From: Ailurus styani
Taxonomy: Eukaryota > Chordata > Mammalia > Carnivora > Ailuridae
NCBI GenBank assembly: GCA_002007465.1
Contig: LNAC01000009.1
Span: forward strand, 4,607,050 to 4,671,049
Reading direction: 5' to 3'
DNA length: 64,000 nt
Part shown: piece after piece, positions 54,049-63,927 of the stretch
Numbering within the stretch: position 1 is the stretch's first letter
Layout of the letters: each line of letters opens with the position of its first letter
Notes under the pieces: model-generated
Seen by the model: the letters and a program-made list of their open reading frames with translations, nothing else
Told to the model about the DNA's origin: nothing
Databases searched by the model: none
Translations under genes and position numbers: made by a program

Positions 54049-55049
54049 ACAAAAAGAAAACATACAGATTTATCCCTATAGGGAGTCACATCCCACACAC
54101 ATAAAAGTAATCACATACAAAACATCTCTGACAGTTACTAAAATAGACACAGACATCCTACTGGATCTGTCCTACAGCCTGTTAATGGATCATGAAACCC
54201 TTTTGGGATTTTCTAAAAATTGTTTTTAGCTATTGGAGGAAGTGGTGGCAAGAGCAGCCCTTGCGCCCAAAAGCCAACCTCCGGAGGTGGCCATAGGGAC
54301 AGGGGAAAAGGAAAGTCATATTTTGTGTAGCCTTGGCTTCCCAGCACTCCAGGAGCTCCTGGCAGGAAACAAGGGGAAGCTGGCATAGGGATAGGTAAGG
54401 ATGAAAACATATCTGATTACAGCCCGTGTCTAAAGTGTTCTGGGGCAGGATGGGCAGGGTCTCAGGGCATCGCTGACTTGAGGGATTAGGTTGCCCTCCC
54501 ATATGTATACCAGTTTAGAGTAAAGATTCTGGGAGGGGAGGATCCTGAAAGCCTTCTATGGGGAGATTCCAACCATAGGAAGTGAGGCTAGTCTTGGCAT
54601 TGATCCCACATCAGCAGGAACTTGAACTAGAATGTGGGCTCAACCTAGAAATCAAGTGGTCAGTGGAGAGAGAAGTGGGAGGAGGGAAACGAAACTACAG
54701 TTCATCAGTCCTACAGTTGTCTATCCACTAACCTGATACAGAAGCAGAGGAAAGATCATAAATCCCCTGGGTAAGTGAAGAAAGCCCTCACTGTCACACC
54801 TTACTGACTCTCACTTGCTCTAAAACAAGGTCTAGAAGAAGCTGAAAAGAGCTGACAAGGCCCCACCTCTCCTTGGCTTCTCCTCTGGAGGAAGAATAAA
54901 GCAATAAAACAGCGTCCCACAACACACAGCTTGCTGTGCCAAGGTACTGTACAGTCCTGGCCACAAATCTGTGCAGAGACCTCTTGCTGATGAACTGTCA
55001 GCATCCTGTTCTCTCAGCTTGACTCAGAGAGGGGCTGTCATGTGGTATT
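54047..55049. other. Unique sequence
   Basis: About 1 kb with no gene or recognised repeat. Confidence 0.35.
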
Positions 55050-55258
55050 AAGAGAGAAGACTCTAGCGTCAAGCTGCCTAAGATTAAACCTCACCTATGC
55101 TCACTTATTAGTTTGTGAACTTGGGAAAACTGCTTAACCTGTGCCTCTGTTTCTGCATCTATAGAACTGTAATATTAAGTCCCTACCTCACAGGTAATTG
55201 TAAAGATTAAGTGAAAGAGTCTGGATCTCAGAAAAGGTTACCTACCATTATTATTTTC
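55050..55258 (+). mobile_element. MIR SINE
   Basis: 'AGAGAAGACTCTAGCGTCAA', 'ATTAGTTTGTGAACTTGGGA', 'CCTCTGTTTCTGCATCTATA', 'TCACAGGTAATTGTAAAGAT'. Confidence 0.88.
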
Positions 55259-55383
55259 TACAAGTTTCTTCTAGAAAGAGTGGGAAGTGTCTTCTCCCAT
55301 GTTTTCTTAGCACAGAGGGGGAATTCTTGAAGGCTGGAGAAGTCATCCCATGAGGTCACTCTTCCTGAGACTGCCTGAAAGCT

Positions 55384-55427
55384 ATCAGCACCGCGGACAG
55401 CACCAATTCTCTGTCCACGGTGCTGAA
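55384..55427. promoter_or_regulatory. Paired inverted REST/NRSF (RE1-like) sites
   Basis: Site 1 (+, 55384-55404) has TCAGCACC-GC-GGACAG-CACC; site 2 (-, 55407-55427) reads TTCAGCACC-GT-GGACAG-AGAA. Both keep the two RE1 half-sites at the canonical spacing. The 16-base arms (55385-55400 and 55411-55426) match at 15 positions around a 10-base centre, so the DNA could also form a hairpin. Confidence 0.6.
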
Positions 55428-55704
55428 TTGTGCTTTTCTTCAGTGTCTGCCCCACATGCTTTGTCCTTCTAACCAGGAAGTCCAGGCGGACATTTATCTG
55501 GATATTGAACTACAGGAGATCAAAGTTATTGATTCCATGGAAATTCTGAATCTGAAGATATTCTTTTATAGAGGAGACTGCTAAGTGATCCAGAGGCATC
55601 TCTAATCATTTGCCTTGGGGGCATCTCCAATCTCCCTCTCCCTGGATTGGTCATCCCAGACCAGGACCTACTGAGAAATGACTTAAAGAGGAAGTCTCTA
55701 TCCC

Positions 55705-55920
55705 ACATCTATTTAGCATGAATGGTATGCCAGGGTCTGTGCTAAGCCCTTGACATACATTATTCCAGTTATTCTCCAACAAATCAATGGGGTAGGTATT
55801 CCTATCATCTCCATTTTACAGATGAAAATTCTGATGTTAGAGAAGCTATTGATTCACTCAAGTTCACACAGAGGTGGAGGAGCAGGATTCACACACATGT
55901 CTAGACTGTACACCCCAGTA
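55705..55920 (-). mobile_element. MIR SINE, near complete
   Basis: 'AATGGTATGCCAGGGTCTGT', 'CCATTTTACAGATGAAAATT', 'CAAGTTCACACAGAGGTGGA', ending near 'CTGTACACCCC'. Confidence 0.92.
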
Positions 55921-55959
55921 ATTTTTTCTATCTTGATGATTTATGTGTCCATCCCTAGA

Positions 55960-56010
55960 TCATGCAAAGAAGAAACTCTCGATGAATATCTGCTGAAAGG
56001 ATGAATAACT
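55960..56010 (+). mobile_element. L2 3' end
   Basis: 'CTCGATGAATATCTGCTGAA' plus 'AGGATGAATAA'. Short. Confidence 0.4.
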
Positions 56011-56230
56011 CCACAGTCAGTGTCCTAACTTCTTTGGTTTCTGCTTCTCAACTGGGAGATCTGGTTCAGCATTAAGATTGTTTCTTTAGACACAGATATT
56101 CCCACACATTTCTACTAGCAGGACCTCTCTTCCCCACAGCCCCCATGGAGTCTGGCAAAAGCCTCCATTGGCCCTCAGTAAGACTTGACCATCTCAAACC
56201 TCCCTAGGTGAGAAATTAAAAGTCCTGAGA

Positions 56231-56350
56231 TCTGGAGTGTCTGGGTGGCTCAGTTGGAAAAGCATGCATCTCTTTATCTTGGGGTCATGAGTTCAAGCCC
56301 CACGTGGGTTGTAGAGATTACTTAAGTAATAAATAAATATATACATACAA
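56231..56350 (+). mobile_element. CAN SINE (short, older type)
   Basis: 'GTGTCTGGGTGGCTCAGTTG', 'GGGGTCATGAGTTCAAGCCC', 'AGATTACTTAAGTAATAAAT'. Target duplication TAAAAGTCCTGAGA (56217-56230) and TAAAGGTCCTGAGA (56351-56364). Confidence 0.92.
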
Positions 56351-56829
56351 TAAAGGTCCTGAGATGTGTCTCTCTATATCCTAGCTAGTGTTAGTTAGAC
56401 TACAGGAGAAACCCTGCCTGCTTTGACTCTTCAACTGAATCTACTAGGAAAGTAATAAGTATTCCATAAATGGCAGTGACTGTTACCATTCTTATGGAAC
56501 AATAAGACTGCCTCCACATTGATATCTGTAGGGGACAAATTCAAGCTAGTTTTCAAGGTGGTGGGAGGCCTTTGAGGGGTTTATGGCCCAATAAAAGTAC
56601 TTTTGACTCACAGAAAAAGAAAGATTATGCTGGAGTCTCTATCTTGTAGTATAAGAGCTCAGAAATTATTTCATAGACCAAAGATTGAGAGATTCATATG
56701 TGGGTCATAACCCACCTATATATAGGTTGAGCCTTTCTAAAACCATGTGTATAAGTCTTCATGGTGGAAGGTCAAATTCTAATTTCAAAGAGTGTAGTGA
56801 ATAAGAGTTGTATCATCAACAAACAACAG
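56351..56829. other. Unassigned sequence
   Basis: Possible MIR 3' tail at 56445-56500. Otherwise nothing recognised. Confidence 0.3.
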
Positions 56830-56990
56830 TAACAAATTACTGTTCACTGAGTACCTACTATGAGCCCAGCACTATACTAGGCGCCAGACATACAAAGTTA
56901 ACCAGACAGGGCCCTTGCCATCAACAACCTCAATGACAGACAAAAAAGAAATACAAGTCAATGGGCAACTTATACCAGACAAGTCTTCAT
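56830..56990 (-). mobile_element. L2 LINE 3' end
   Basis: 'TCACTGAGTACCTACTATGA', 'GCCCAGCACTATACTAGGCG', 'ACCAGACAGGGCCCTTGCCA'. Confidence 0.72.
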
Positions 56991-57154
56991 CAGGGATGAC
57001 TAAAGTAGAAAAGAATTGGGATTCTCCCTGAGCCATATTAGCTGTTCCGTGTTCCCTTGACAGCCTTCCCCAGACTCCACGTGGACCCACTCATCATTTG
57101 TCCCAGCACCAGACAGCATAGCCAGGTACAAGCAGTAAATTCTAGTGGCTTTTA

Positions 57155-57410
57155 AAGGCAAAGATTCAGAAGGTAGACTTTTTTTTCCAAATCCTAGTTC
57201 TTCCACTTACTATAGGTGTGTCTTTGTACAAGTTATTAATCTCCCTATGCCTGAATATTCTCATCTTCAAGTGAAATAATAAAACTTAACCTATCATAAT
57301 GGGTGTTGTACAGATTAAATAAGTGAATGATTAGAAAGAGTATAGGACAGGGTTTGGCATATAGCAAGGCTATAAAAGTACTAGGTGCTGTTGTTGCTGT
57401 CATCCCAGCA
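57155..57410 (+). mobile_element. MIR SINE
   Basis: 'AAATCCTAGTTCTTCCACTT', 'ACTATAGGTGTGTCTTTGTA', 'TATTCTCATCTTCAAGTGAA', 'GTTTGGCATATAGCAAGGCT'. Confidence 0.88.
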
Positions 57411-57596
57411 CATAAGCCAATCAGTGACAAGCACCAACTTAGGGGAGGCTGCACATGGGACTCAGCCCCACAGCACTCCCACTTTTGAGTTATTCTCTAC
57501 CCAAGGCAAAGGCAGAGCCCAATTAGAACCCTGCCTGCATCTCCAGAGCCCAGGCAGCTCCCCTGTGCCTCTTTCTCTCAGTTTCCTGTATATTAA

Positions 57597-57800
57597 CTAT
57601 TTTAGCTGACATTAATTGGGTGCTTGCTTTGCCAAGTGCTTAGGATACATAATGCCACTCCACATCCTCACAATAACCCCTTTGAGGTGGGTACTATTAT
57701 GATATCCACTTTTCAGAAGAGGATACTGAGGCTCAGGGAGGTTTAAATCCAGGCAATTGACTCCAGAATCCAAGCCCTGATCCATTAAGCTATAACACAT
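57597..57800 (-). mobile_element. MIR SINE
   Basis: 'TCACAATAACCCCTTTGAGG', 'TGGGTACTATTATGATATCC', 'AGGATACTGAGGCTCAGGGA'. Confidence 0.9.
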
Positions 57801-58459
57801 TCATCCACAAAGAATGTGAGGTGGTCCTTCCCCATTAAATCTTCCAGCACCCCTCTACCCTTGGAACTTCCTCAACATTCACCAAGTTGCCAAGTGGAAC
57901 ACAGTATCCCACGTCCCCCTTCCTACTGCCCCCAAGATCCTGCCTACTCCCAAATTTTGGTGCTGATGTTGATGGGGTCCATCTAGGGTCCCAGGTGAGA
58001 TGACAAATATGGTACCCTGGACCATGGCTACCAAATCCCTCTCAAGACAGGTCCTGGACATCTACTCTTTTCTGTTGTCACGGAGTGGACAGCATCCCAA
58101 ACTTATTCTCTCAGGCCCTCCTCCTCCTGTCAGAGTGACTCCTCCCTCCAGGAAGATATTATTAGAACAGAGCTACGCCCTTGTCTCCAGGGGTATCTGA
58201 ACTGAGAGGCTCTACAGAGACATTCCCTAGGGACCCTTCTTCATACAACCCTTAAAGTAGACATGCCCTAGTTTTGGCCATCTGTAGCTATACCTCCTTA
58301 ACTGCATGGGGACAATGTTACCCAGATGGGAGTGAATTAGCCTTCCTGTTCCCCATCCACTCTGATGGGCCTGACTTAAATCCACCTTCACCAGCTGGGC
58401 ACATAACATGGCCTTTTCTGCCATGCTGTCTACTGGTAGATACCACAGACACACATAAA
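57801..58459. other. Unassigned sequence
   Basis: No gene or repeat recognised. Confidence 0.3.

Positions 58460-58460
<1 letters not shown>

Positions 58461-58495
<35 letters not shown>
58461..58495. repeat. (CA)n microsatellite
   Basis: About 16 CA units, preceded by CACACATAAACAA variants. Confidence 0.97.
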
Positions 58496-58497
<2 letters not shown>

Positions 58498-58504
58498 TGC
58501 AAAT

Positions 58505-58585
58505 ATAGCTAGGTCAAATCCTAGCTCTAGCACTAATTGGACCTGGCACTTCTCTCCCTGGGTCCTCAGTTCTCCCACCTGATCC
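58505..58585 (+). mobile_element. MIR-like fragment
   Basis: 'GGTCAAATCCTAGCTCTAGC' and 'TGGGTCCTCAGTTCTCCCAC' keep MIR order; the part in front is a CA repeat. Confidence 0.42.
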
Positions 58586-58776
58586 AGCATGTTGGGCCTA
58601 CAAAAGAGATCTGAGCCCAGTCATACTCCCATCCCCCACCGTCCTAAGGGCAGCCCCAGGAGCTGGTGGAACAAAAGGGCAAGAGGCCCCAGGTATATCA
58701 GAAGAAACCACTTCTTCACTACTCCCCTCATCCTCACTTGGTTTTTCTTCCCAACAGCTTTACCGGGCCAACTAAG

Positions 58777-58975
58777 AGGCAGTGTAGTTTTGGGGTTAAA
58801 AGCAAGGATTTGGGAATCAAATAGAGTGGGTCCAAAACTAAACTGCCCCTCACTGGCAAATTACCTAACCATGTTGAGCCTCTGTATTCTCAATTATGAA
58901 CTGGGGTAAACAATACTTTTCTTCCTGGGCACCTTTAGGGATTAAATATGATCACAAGTGGGAAGATTCTGATCT
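58777..58975 (+). mobile_element. MIR SINE
   Basis: 'GGCAGTGTAGTTTTGGGGTT', 'AAAAGCAAGGATTTGGGAAT', 'TATTCTCAATTATGAACTGG', 'TTAGGGATTAAATATG'. Confidence 0.85.
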
Positions 58976-59124
58976 CCATGCTCTTGGGGATAAACGTTGA
59001 GAAGATTTGTGGGCTCAGAGCACCCTAACCAGGGTCCCACCCATGCTGCTCATGACTCAGCAGGGATCCCCACCCCATCAGAACATTATGGTTGTTGGGA
59101 TCTCCTTTGGGAAGCACTTCCTTA

Positions 59125-59720
59125 AAAGTTGAAACATAGAGTTACTATATGACCAGGAATTCCATACCTAGGTGTGCCAAGAGAATCAAAAATATCTGTG
59201 TACTTGTACATGATACAAACACAAACACCTGTACCCAAAGGTTCATAGCAACTTTATCACAGTAGCCAAAAACTGGCAGCAACCCAAACGTCCACAGACT
59301 GATGAACAGATAAGCAAAATGTGACATAACCATACAACGGAATACTGTTTGGCAGTGAAAAGGACCGAAGTACTAGCATGTGCTATGACATCTACGGATC
59401 TCAAAAGCATTATGCTAAGTGAAAGAACCCAGACACAAAAGCCCACATGCGATGTGATTCTACTTCCATGGAAGGTCCACACAAGGCAAATCCATAGAGA
59501 CAGAAAGTAGATTAGTGGTTGCCAGGGGCAAAGGACAGGGGAATGGAGAGTGACTTCTTAATGAGTATGGGAGTTTCTTTGGGGGATGATGAATATGTTC
59601 TGGAATTAGATAGTGATAATAATTGTAAAACATAGTGAATAGACTAAACACCACTGAATGTACACTTTCAAAGGGTGAGTTTTATGGTATGTGAATTATG
59701 TCTGGGGGAAAAAAAAAAAG
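59125..59720 (+). mobile_element. L1 3' end with poly(A)
   Basis: ORF2 end and 3' UTR in order: 'GAGTTACTATATGACCAGGA', 'AGCAACCCAAACGTCCACAG', 'AAGCATTATGCTAAGTGAAA', 'AGAAAGTAGATTAGTGGTTG', 'GAATGTACACTTTCAAAGGG', then an A-run at 59708-59719. Confidence 0.92.
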
Positions 59721-59904
59721 CCTGGTTGGTGGGACTCTGAGCAACAGTCAGTGGCCTGAAATTCCTCTCCACCGACCCAGTTTGCCCTCCAGAGGCTTCA
59801 GATAGCCCTGCGCTGCAGAAGGAAGGTGCTCACAGCCCCGACCGCTGCTAGGGCCAGGTATGGCCGCCGTGGAGCCGACACCCCAGGAAGCAGCACAGAC
59901 GCTC

Positions 59905-60130
59905 CATCAGGAGCACAGCCTGAGTGTCAAGAAGACCCACATTGAAATCCTAGCTCCACCACTTACAGTCTTCTGACCTCAGACATTGGGTTTAACTCTC
60001 TCAGTATTACTCCCCACATCTGTAAAATGGGAGGCAATATGACCTATTTCACAAAGTTGCTGTGAAAATTAACTAAGACCATCAGGTAAATTGCACACCA
60101 ATGTGCTAAGCACATGATAAAGGCTAAATA
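59905..60130 (+). mobile_element. MIR SINE, near complete
   Basis: 'GAAATCCTAGCTCCACCACT', 'TACAGTCTTCTGACCTCAGA', 'CCACATCTGTAAAATGGGAG', 'CAATGTGCTAAGCACATGAT'. Confidence 0.92.
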
Positions 60131-60309
60131 CAGGTGGGCCACCAATGTCACTGAACGCTCATTAAGTCTTACCAATGTCCTGTATGGGCAAGTTATTTTC
60201 CCTATCTTACAGCTTTTGCCCATGCCCTCATCTGAGTTTAGGGGATGTTGGGATTTACGTTCAGAAACCGTGGGGTCTATGGGGGACGTACCTGGGGTGG
60301 AGGGGCCGG

Positions 60310-60830
60310 TGCGAGACTGTTGCAGACAAGCCTGTGAGAGAGGCTAGTGGCTTGGCCTGGGCAGTGGCAGGAGGGATGGAGGGAGCAGCTGTGAGAAGCA
60401 TTTTGAAGAGAACTTGGCAAGGCTGGGTGACCTCCCCACAGCTGGGGGTGAAGGGAAAGGACTCGAGGGTGACAGATCACTCCCAGATTCTAGCTTGGTG
60501 ACCAGATGGGTGTTGGGGCTCCTGGGTCCTGAGTTCGGGGACACAGCAAGAGGAAGTGCCTGGAAAACCCAGGTCTGTGGGGGAGATCAGGGTTATGGGC
60601 AGAGATTCAGGAACTGTTATGATGCAGGAGAGAGAAGCCCCCTGCCCAGGAAGTGGGGAGAGAACAGCGTAGAGGGTTGGAGAACTGGCCCCTGGGGACA
60701 GCCTCGGTTTAAGAAGTCAACAGAGGACCAGGAACCCAAAGGTGCTGGAAGGCAATCAGGGAGGCAGGAGCTCAGCATAGGTACCGCAGCATCATAGAAG
60801 GCACTAGACGTCACCAAGAGAGGGGAGTCT
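60310..60830 (-). mobile_element. Probable L2 LINE ORF fragment
   Basis: Antisense L2: 'CTGGGCAGTGGCAGGAGGGA', 'CACTCCCAGATTCTAGCTTG', 'GTGACCAGATGGGTGTTG', 'CAGGACCAGGAACC' type blocks. The 127-codon + frame here (60414-60797) is an antisense shadow. Confidence 0.5.
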
Positions 60831-61469
60831 AGGGGTGTCTGGGGAGCTGAGAGACGGGGAGGAAACGTGTCCATCAGAGCAGAGATTTCCCCTCAAGGGG
60901 GGGCAATCGGATCTCCTGAGCAGCAGAGGGGGATTGAGGGTGGTGAGCTGAGGCTTGCCTGGCCAGGAGCCCCATGATGGGGGTCGATGGGGAGCACCGG
61001 GGGTGGGCAGTGGGCTTTTGTTTTCATGACAGGAGAGTCCTGAGGAAAGACACTATGTCAAGGAGGCCTTGACAGGTGCTGAGCAGCAGCTGTGCTCCCT
61101 TTTTTCCGCCTTGACCTTTTGAGCAGAGTTAGCCCCTTCCTCTGGGAGACCCCGCCGCCCTCTCTCCATCCAGCCCTCTGTTACAGCGCTGATCACCTAG
61201 GATGGGCATTGCTGTCTCTCCAAGTAGAACGTCGGCAGTTGGAGGGCTCAGAGCCTCTCAGGCTCGTCTGCAGCCCTGGGGCCTGGCGTCGAGGAAGGAC
61301 AGGGCGGCAGGCAGGCAGGCTCGCAAGAGGTCAGACAAGGGGCCGGACAAGCAGGCTAGCAGACAGACAGGCCAAGGAGCCGCTGGAAGAACAGCCACAG
61401 GGACAGGTAGGCAGGGAGCTATCTCCCCCTCCCCCTGGCAGCAGGGGGCTGACACGGCCAGGCCCGGAG
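60831..61469. other. G-rich sequence, no gene recognised
   Basis: May continue the L2 to about 61080. GGCAGGCAGGCAGG and CAGACAGACAGG words lie at 61306-61370. The 119- and 141-codon + frames share bases and have no domain. Confidence 0.35.
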
Positions 61470-61594
61470 CACAGATTTATCTCCCCATGCTGCCACAACC
61501 CGCTATTGGATTTGTAATCACAGACTCCAATGTTCACGGGATAAATATACTAACAAACTAATTGTTTGTTAGCTCTGAGGTTGGAGCAATCAAC
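61470..61594. promoter_or_regulatory. Candidate conserved noncoding element with palindrome
   Basis: Unique: 'CGCTATTGGATTTGTAATCA' with an inverted CCAAT (ATTGG), and a 23-base inverted repeat CTAACAAAC-TAATT-GTTTGTTAG at 61550-61572. The arms carry FOX-like AACAAAC on both strands around a homeodomain-like TAATT. Confidence 0.42.
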
Positions 61595-61800
61595 ACGTCC
61601 AGCGTGAGATATGGGCCACCCGCCCGCTTGAGTTGAGGCCGCCCCAACACGTGGGGGCACCGCACGGGCCCCAGGGGGGGGTGCAGGCCCAGTGGGCAGG
61701 CCCAGGCCTGAACAGCCGAGCCGGGGGTGGCACGGGCGGGAGGGTGCCCACGCGCGCTGGCACGTAGCCGTCGCAGCCCCTGCCTGGGCCTCATCCGTGG
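61595..61800. promoter_or_regulatory. Small CpG-rich patch
   Basis: About 19 CpGs in 200 GC-rich bases, with E-box ACACGTGG at 61648 and CACGCGCGCTGG at 61750. Shorter than a standard CpG island. The overlapping 85- and 134-codon minus frames have no domain. Confidence 0.5.
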
Positions 61801-62020
61801 CAGACATAAACTAACTCGGTTCCTGGGGACCCCAGAGGAGCAGCAGGAACTGTTTGGTAGAGAATTATAGCTGTGGGTAAAATTAGATGTACTCTGAGCC
61901 CCAAGGCTGAGAGAAATAAAAAGCATTTTAAATGGAGTGTAGAATTCATATTCCTCAGTCACCTTCCAATAAATAAATCTTGTACCATTTTTTTCTGTAA
62001 ACAGTGGTTACACTCAGCTC
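61801..62020. promoter_or_regulatory. Candidate conserved noncoding element
   Basis: Unique AT-rich block: 'AGAATTATAGCTGTGGGTAA', 'AATTAGATGTACTCTGAGCC', 'CCTTCCAATAAATAAATCTT'. Together with 61470-61800 it makes a 550-base unit free of recognised repeats. Confidence 0.4.
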
Positions 62021-62444
62021 CTATTGTCTCCACGTTCCGTATGCCAATTGGCCAGGAGTGGGAAGGAAGAAACCAGGGCGTGCCAGAGGTTTGGGGGCCC
62101 TAGAACCAGGAGGGCTACCCTGCAGATGCCCCCCAACTTTAAGGAAGCATCAGGCATGTCTCCCTTGGTTGTAACCCAGCCCTGGTCACCCCTCTGGGAT
62201 CCCCAAGGCAGGAGACCTGAGATGGAATTCCCAGGCCCCACGTTTTGAGACCCAGGGGTCCAGGGCTGGAGAACCGTGGGGGACAGTGTGGCTCCAGTTC
62301 CGTGGGTCCCCTGCCCGTGGGGAACCCCCTGGGGGTGGCAGCTGGGGTGGGAGCTGGGGGGAGCCCTGCTGCCCTCGCCCACAGCAGCTTTTGCTGTCTC
62401 CGGTTTTCTTTTTATAAAAGCCTTCCATGTGCAAAAACAATGCC
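62021..62444. other. Unassigned G/C-rich sequence
   Basis: Overlapping frames on both strands (62014-62515) have no recognised domain. No repeat recognised. Confidence 0.3.
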
Positions 62445-62620
62445 TCCTCATGGCTAAGGGTGTGGAAAACACAGAAAATCACAAAGAAGAAAAGTACCAC
62501 CTGCGATCCTACCATCCTGGAAAAAAAAAATCACTGTTGATATTTCAGTTTATTTCCTCCCAGACCATCCTCGGTGTGTATAGGCACATAAAGAAATAGA
62601 TGGTTTACAAAATAGAAAGA
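62445..62620. mobile_element. Possible old L1-like fragment
   Basis: 'CACCTGCGATCCTACCATCC', 'ATCACTGTTGATATTTCAGT', 'TTATTTCCTCCCAGACCATC' recall a common LINE-derived block. Orientation not fixed. Confidence 0.4.
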
Positions 62621-62745
62621 ATCCCTACATTTATGACATGCCCAATGTGCACCAAGTACTCTTCTAGGCATTTTGAATATATTATCTCTGAGTCTTACAA
62701 TAATCCCGCAAAAAAATTCATATTAAATATTAATACTAACCTGGA
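62621..62745 (-). mobile_element. MIR fragment
   Basis: 'CAATGTGCACCAAGTACTCT', 'ATTATCTCTGAGTCTTACAA', 'TAATCCCGC'. Confidence 0.68.
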
Positions 62746-62769
62746 TCATGAAGGGAAAAAATACTGGCT

Positions 62770-62980
62770 CACATTTATTGGGCAGTTACTGTGTACGTGG
62801 CCCATTCCGCTGAGCACAAAGCTGCGCGATGACGGATAATCTGCTCCACGGACACAAGCGTGGGAGGCAGCCCGTCCTTACCCTCACCCCAGGGGGGGAA
62901 CGTGTCTAAGGCCACAGAGAAGGTGAATGGCAGAACCACACACAAACTCGGGTTTGTCTGACTCCGACTGTGACCTCAGT
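62770..62980 (-). mobile_element. MIR SINE
   Basis: 'TCACATTTATTGGGCAGTTA', 'CTGTGTACGTGGCCCATTCC', 'TCTAAGGCCACAGAGAAGGT', 'CTCGGGTTTGTCTGACTCCG'. Second tandem MIR in the same orientation; rather CpG-rich in its middle. Confidence 0.78.
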
Positions 62981-63187
62981 CACCCCTAACCCCTACCTTT
63001 CCCTGCTAAAGCCAGACCACAGCGGAAGGCACCCAGCTTCTCCATTAGTCCATCTTCTCTCCCACTCACTCCAAACATTCTTAGATCTGCAGGAATTGTC
63101 CACTTCCTGTGGCCTACAACTGAGGTTTCCACGGCTGCCCTGCCCCTGCCCTGCCAGCTCACAAACACAGAGGCAGAGAGAGAACTG

Positions 63188-63410
63188 GCAAAGAGCATAG
63201 GTTTGGGCCCAGACAGTCAGTCCCACCCAGCCTCTTAGTAGCTGTGTGTCCTTGGGGAAGTCACTGTGCTTCTCTGGGCCTTATAAGTCCTTAGCTGGAA
63301 GATGGAGATACTAGGAATTGTTACTCCACAGGGCTATTGTGAAAACCAAATGAGGTAATTTTATAGCACTGAGTACAGTATCTTGTACATGCTAAGGGCT
63401 CCCAAACTGA
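63188..63410 (+). mobile_element. MIR SINE, near complete
   Basis: 'AAGAGCATAGGTTTGGGCCC', 'CTTAGTAGCTGTGTGTCCTT', 'GGGGAAGTCACTGTGCTTCT', 'AGGGCTATTGTGAAAACCAA', 'TGTACATGCTAAGGGCTCCC'. Confidence 0.92.
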
Positions 63411-63459
63411 AATGCTAGATATCTTTCAAATTAAGAACAAGGCACCGAAAAAAATTTTA

Positions 63460-63566
63460 AGAGAGAGAGAGAGAAAGAGAGGAAGGATGGATGGAAGGAA
63501 GGAAGGAAGGAAGGAAGGAAGGAAGGAGAGAAAGAAGGGAGGGCGGGAGGGAAGGGAGGGAAGACA
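63460..63566. repeat. (GA)n/(GGAA)n polypurine tract
   Basis: (AG)n at 63461-63480, (GGAA)n at about 63494-63526, then GGGA/GGGC words. Confidence 0.96.
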
Positions 63567-63735
63567 CAGCAAAAACAGGACACTGGGACATACACCCTGA
63601 CTCTCCTCTCTGCTCCTGCTTCTTTCTCCTCCTCCATTTAATTGGCCGGTATATATATATACCCACTATACAGAATGCCAGGGAACAACAATTGAAAGTC
63701 AGAGGCCGACTCCTGAAAATCAAGGTAAAGAAAAA

Positions 63736-63927
63736 GATGGGGCGCCTGGGTGGCTCAGTCGTTAAGTATCTGCCTTCGGCTCAGGTCATGATCCCCGGGT
63801 CCTGGGATCAAGCCCCACATGGGGCTCCCTGCTTGGCGGGAGGCCTGCTTCTCCCTCTCCCACTCCCCCTGCTGTGTTCCCTCTCTCGCTGTGTCTCTCT
63901 CTGTCAAATAAATGAATAAAATCTTTA
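63736..63927 (+). mobile_element. CAN SINE, full length
   Basis: 'GGGGCGCCTGGGTGGCTCAG', 'TCTGCCTTCGGCTCAGGTCA', 'TGATCCCCGGGTCCTGGGAT' and 'AAATAAATGAATAAAATCTT'. The 142-codon + frame at 63491-63919 ends in it. Confidence 0.96.

Noticed and set aside
55384..55427. Pre-miRNA hairpin
   Set aside because: Arms are only 16 bases long and coincide with RE1 half-sites; a pre-miRNA stem needs about 30 paired bases.
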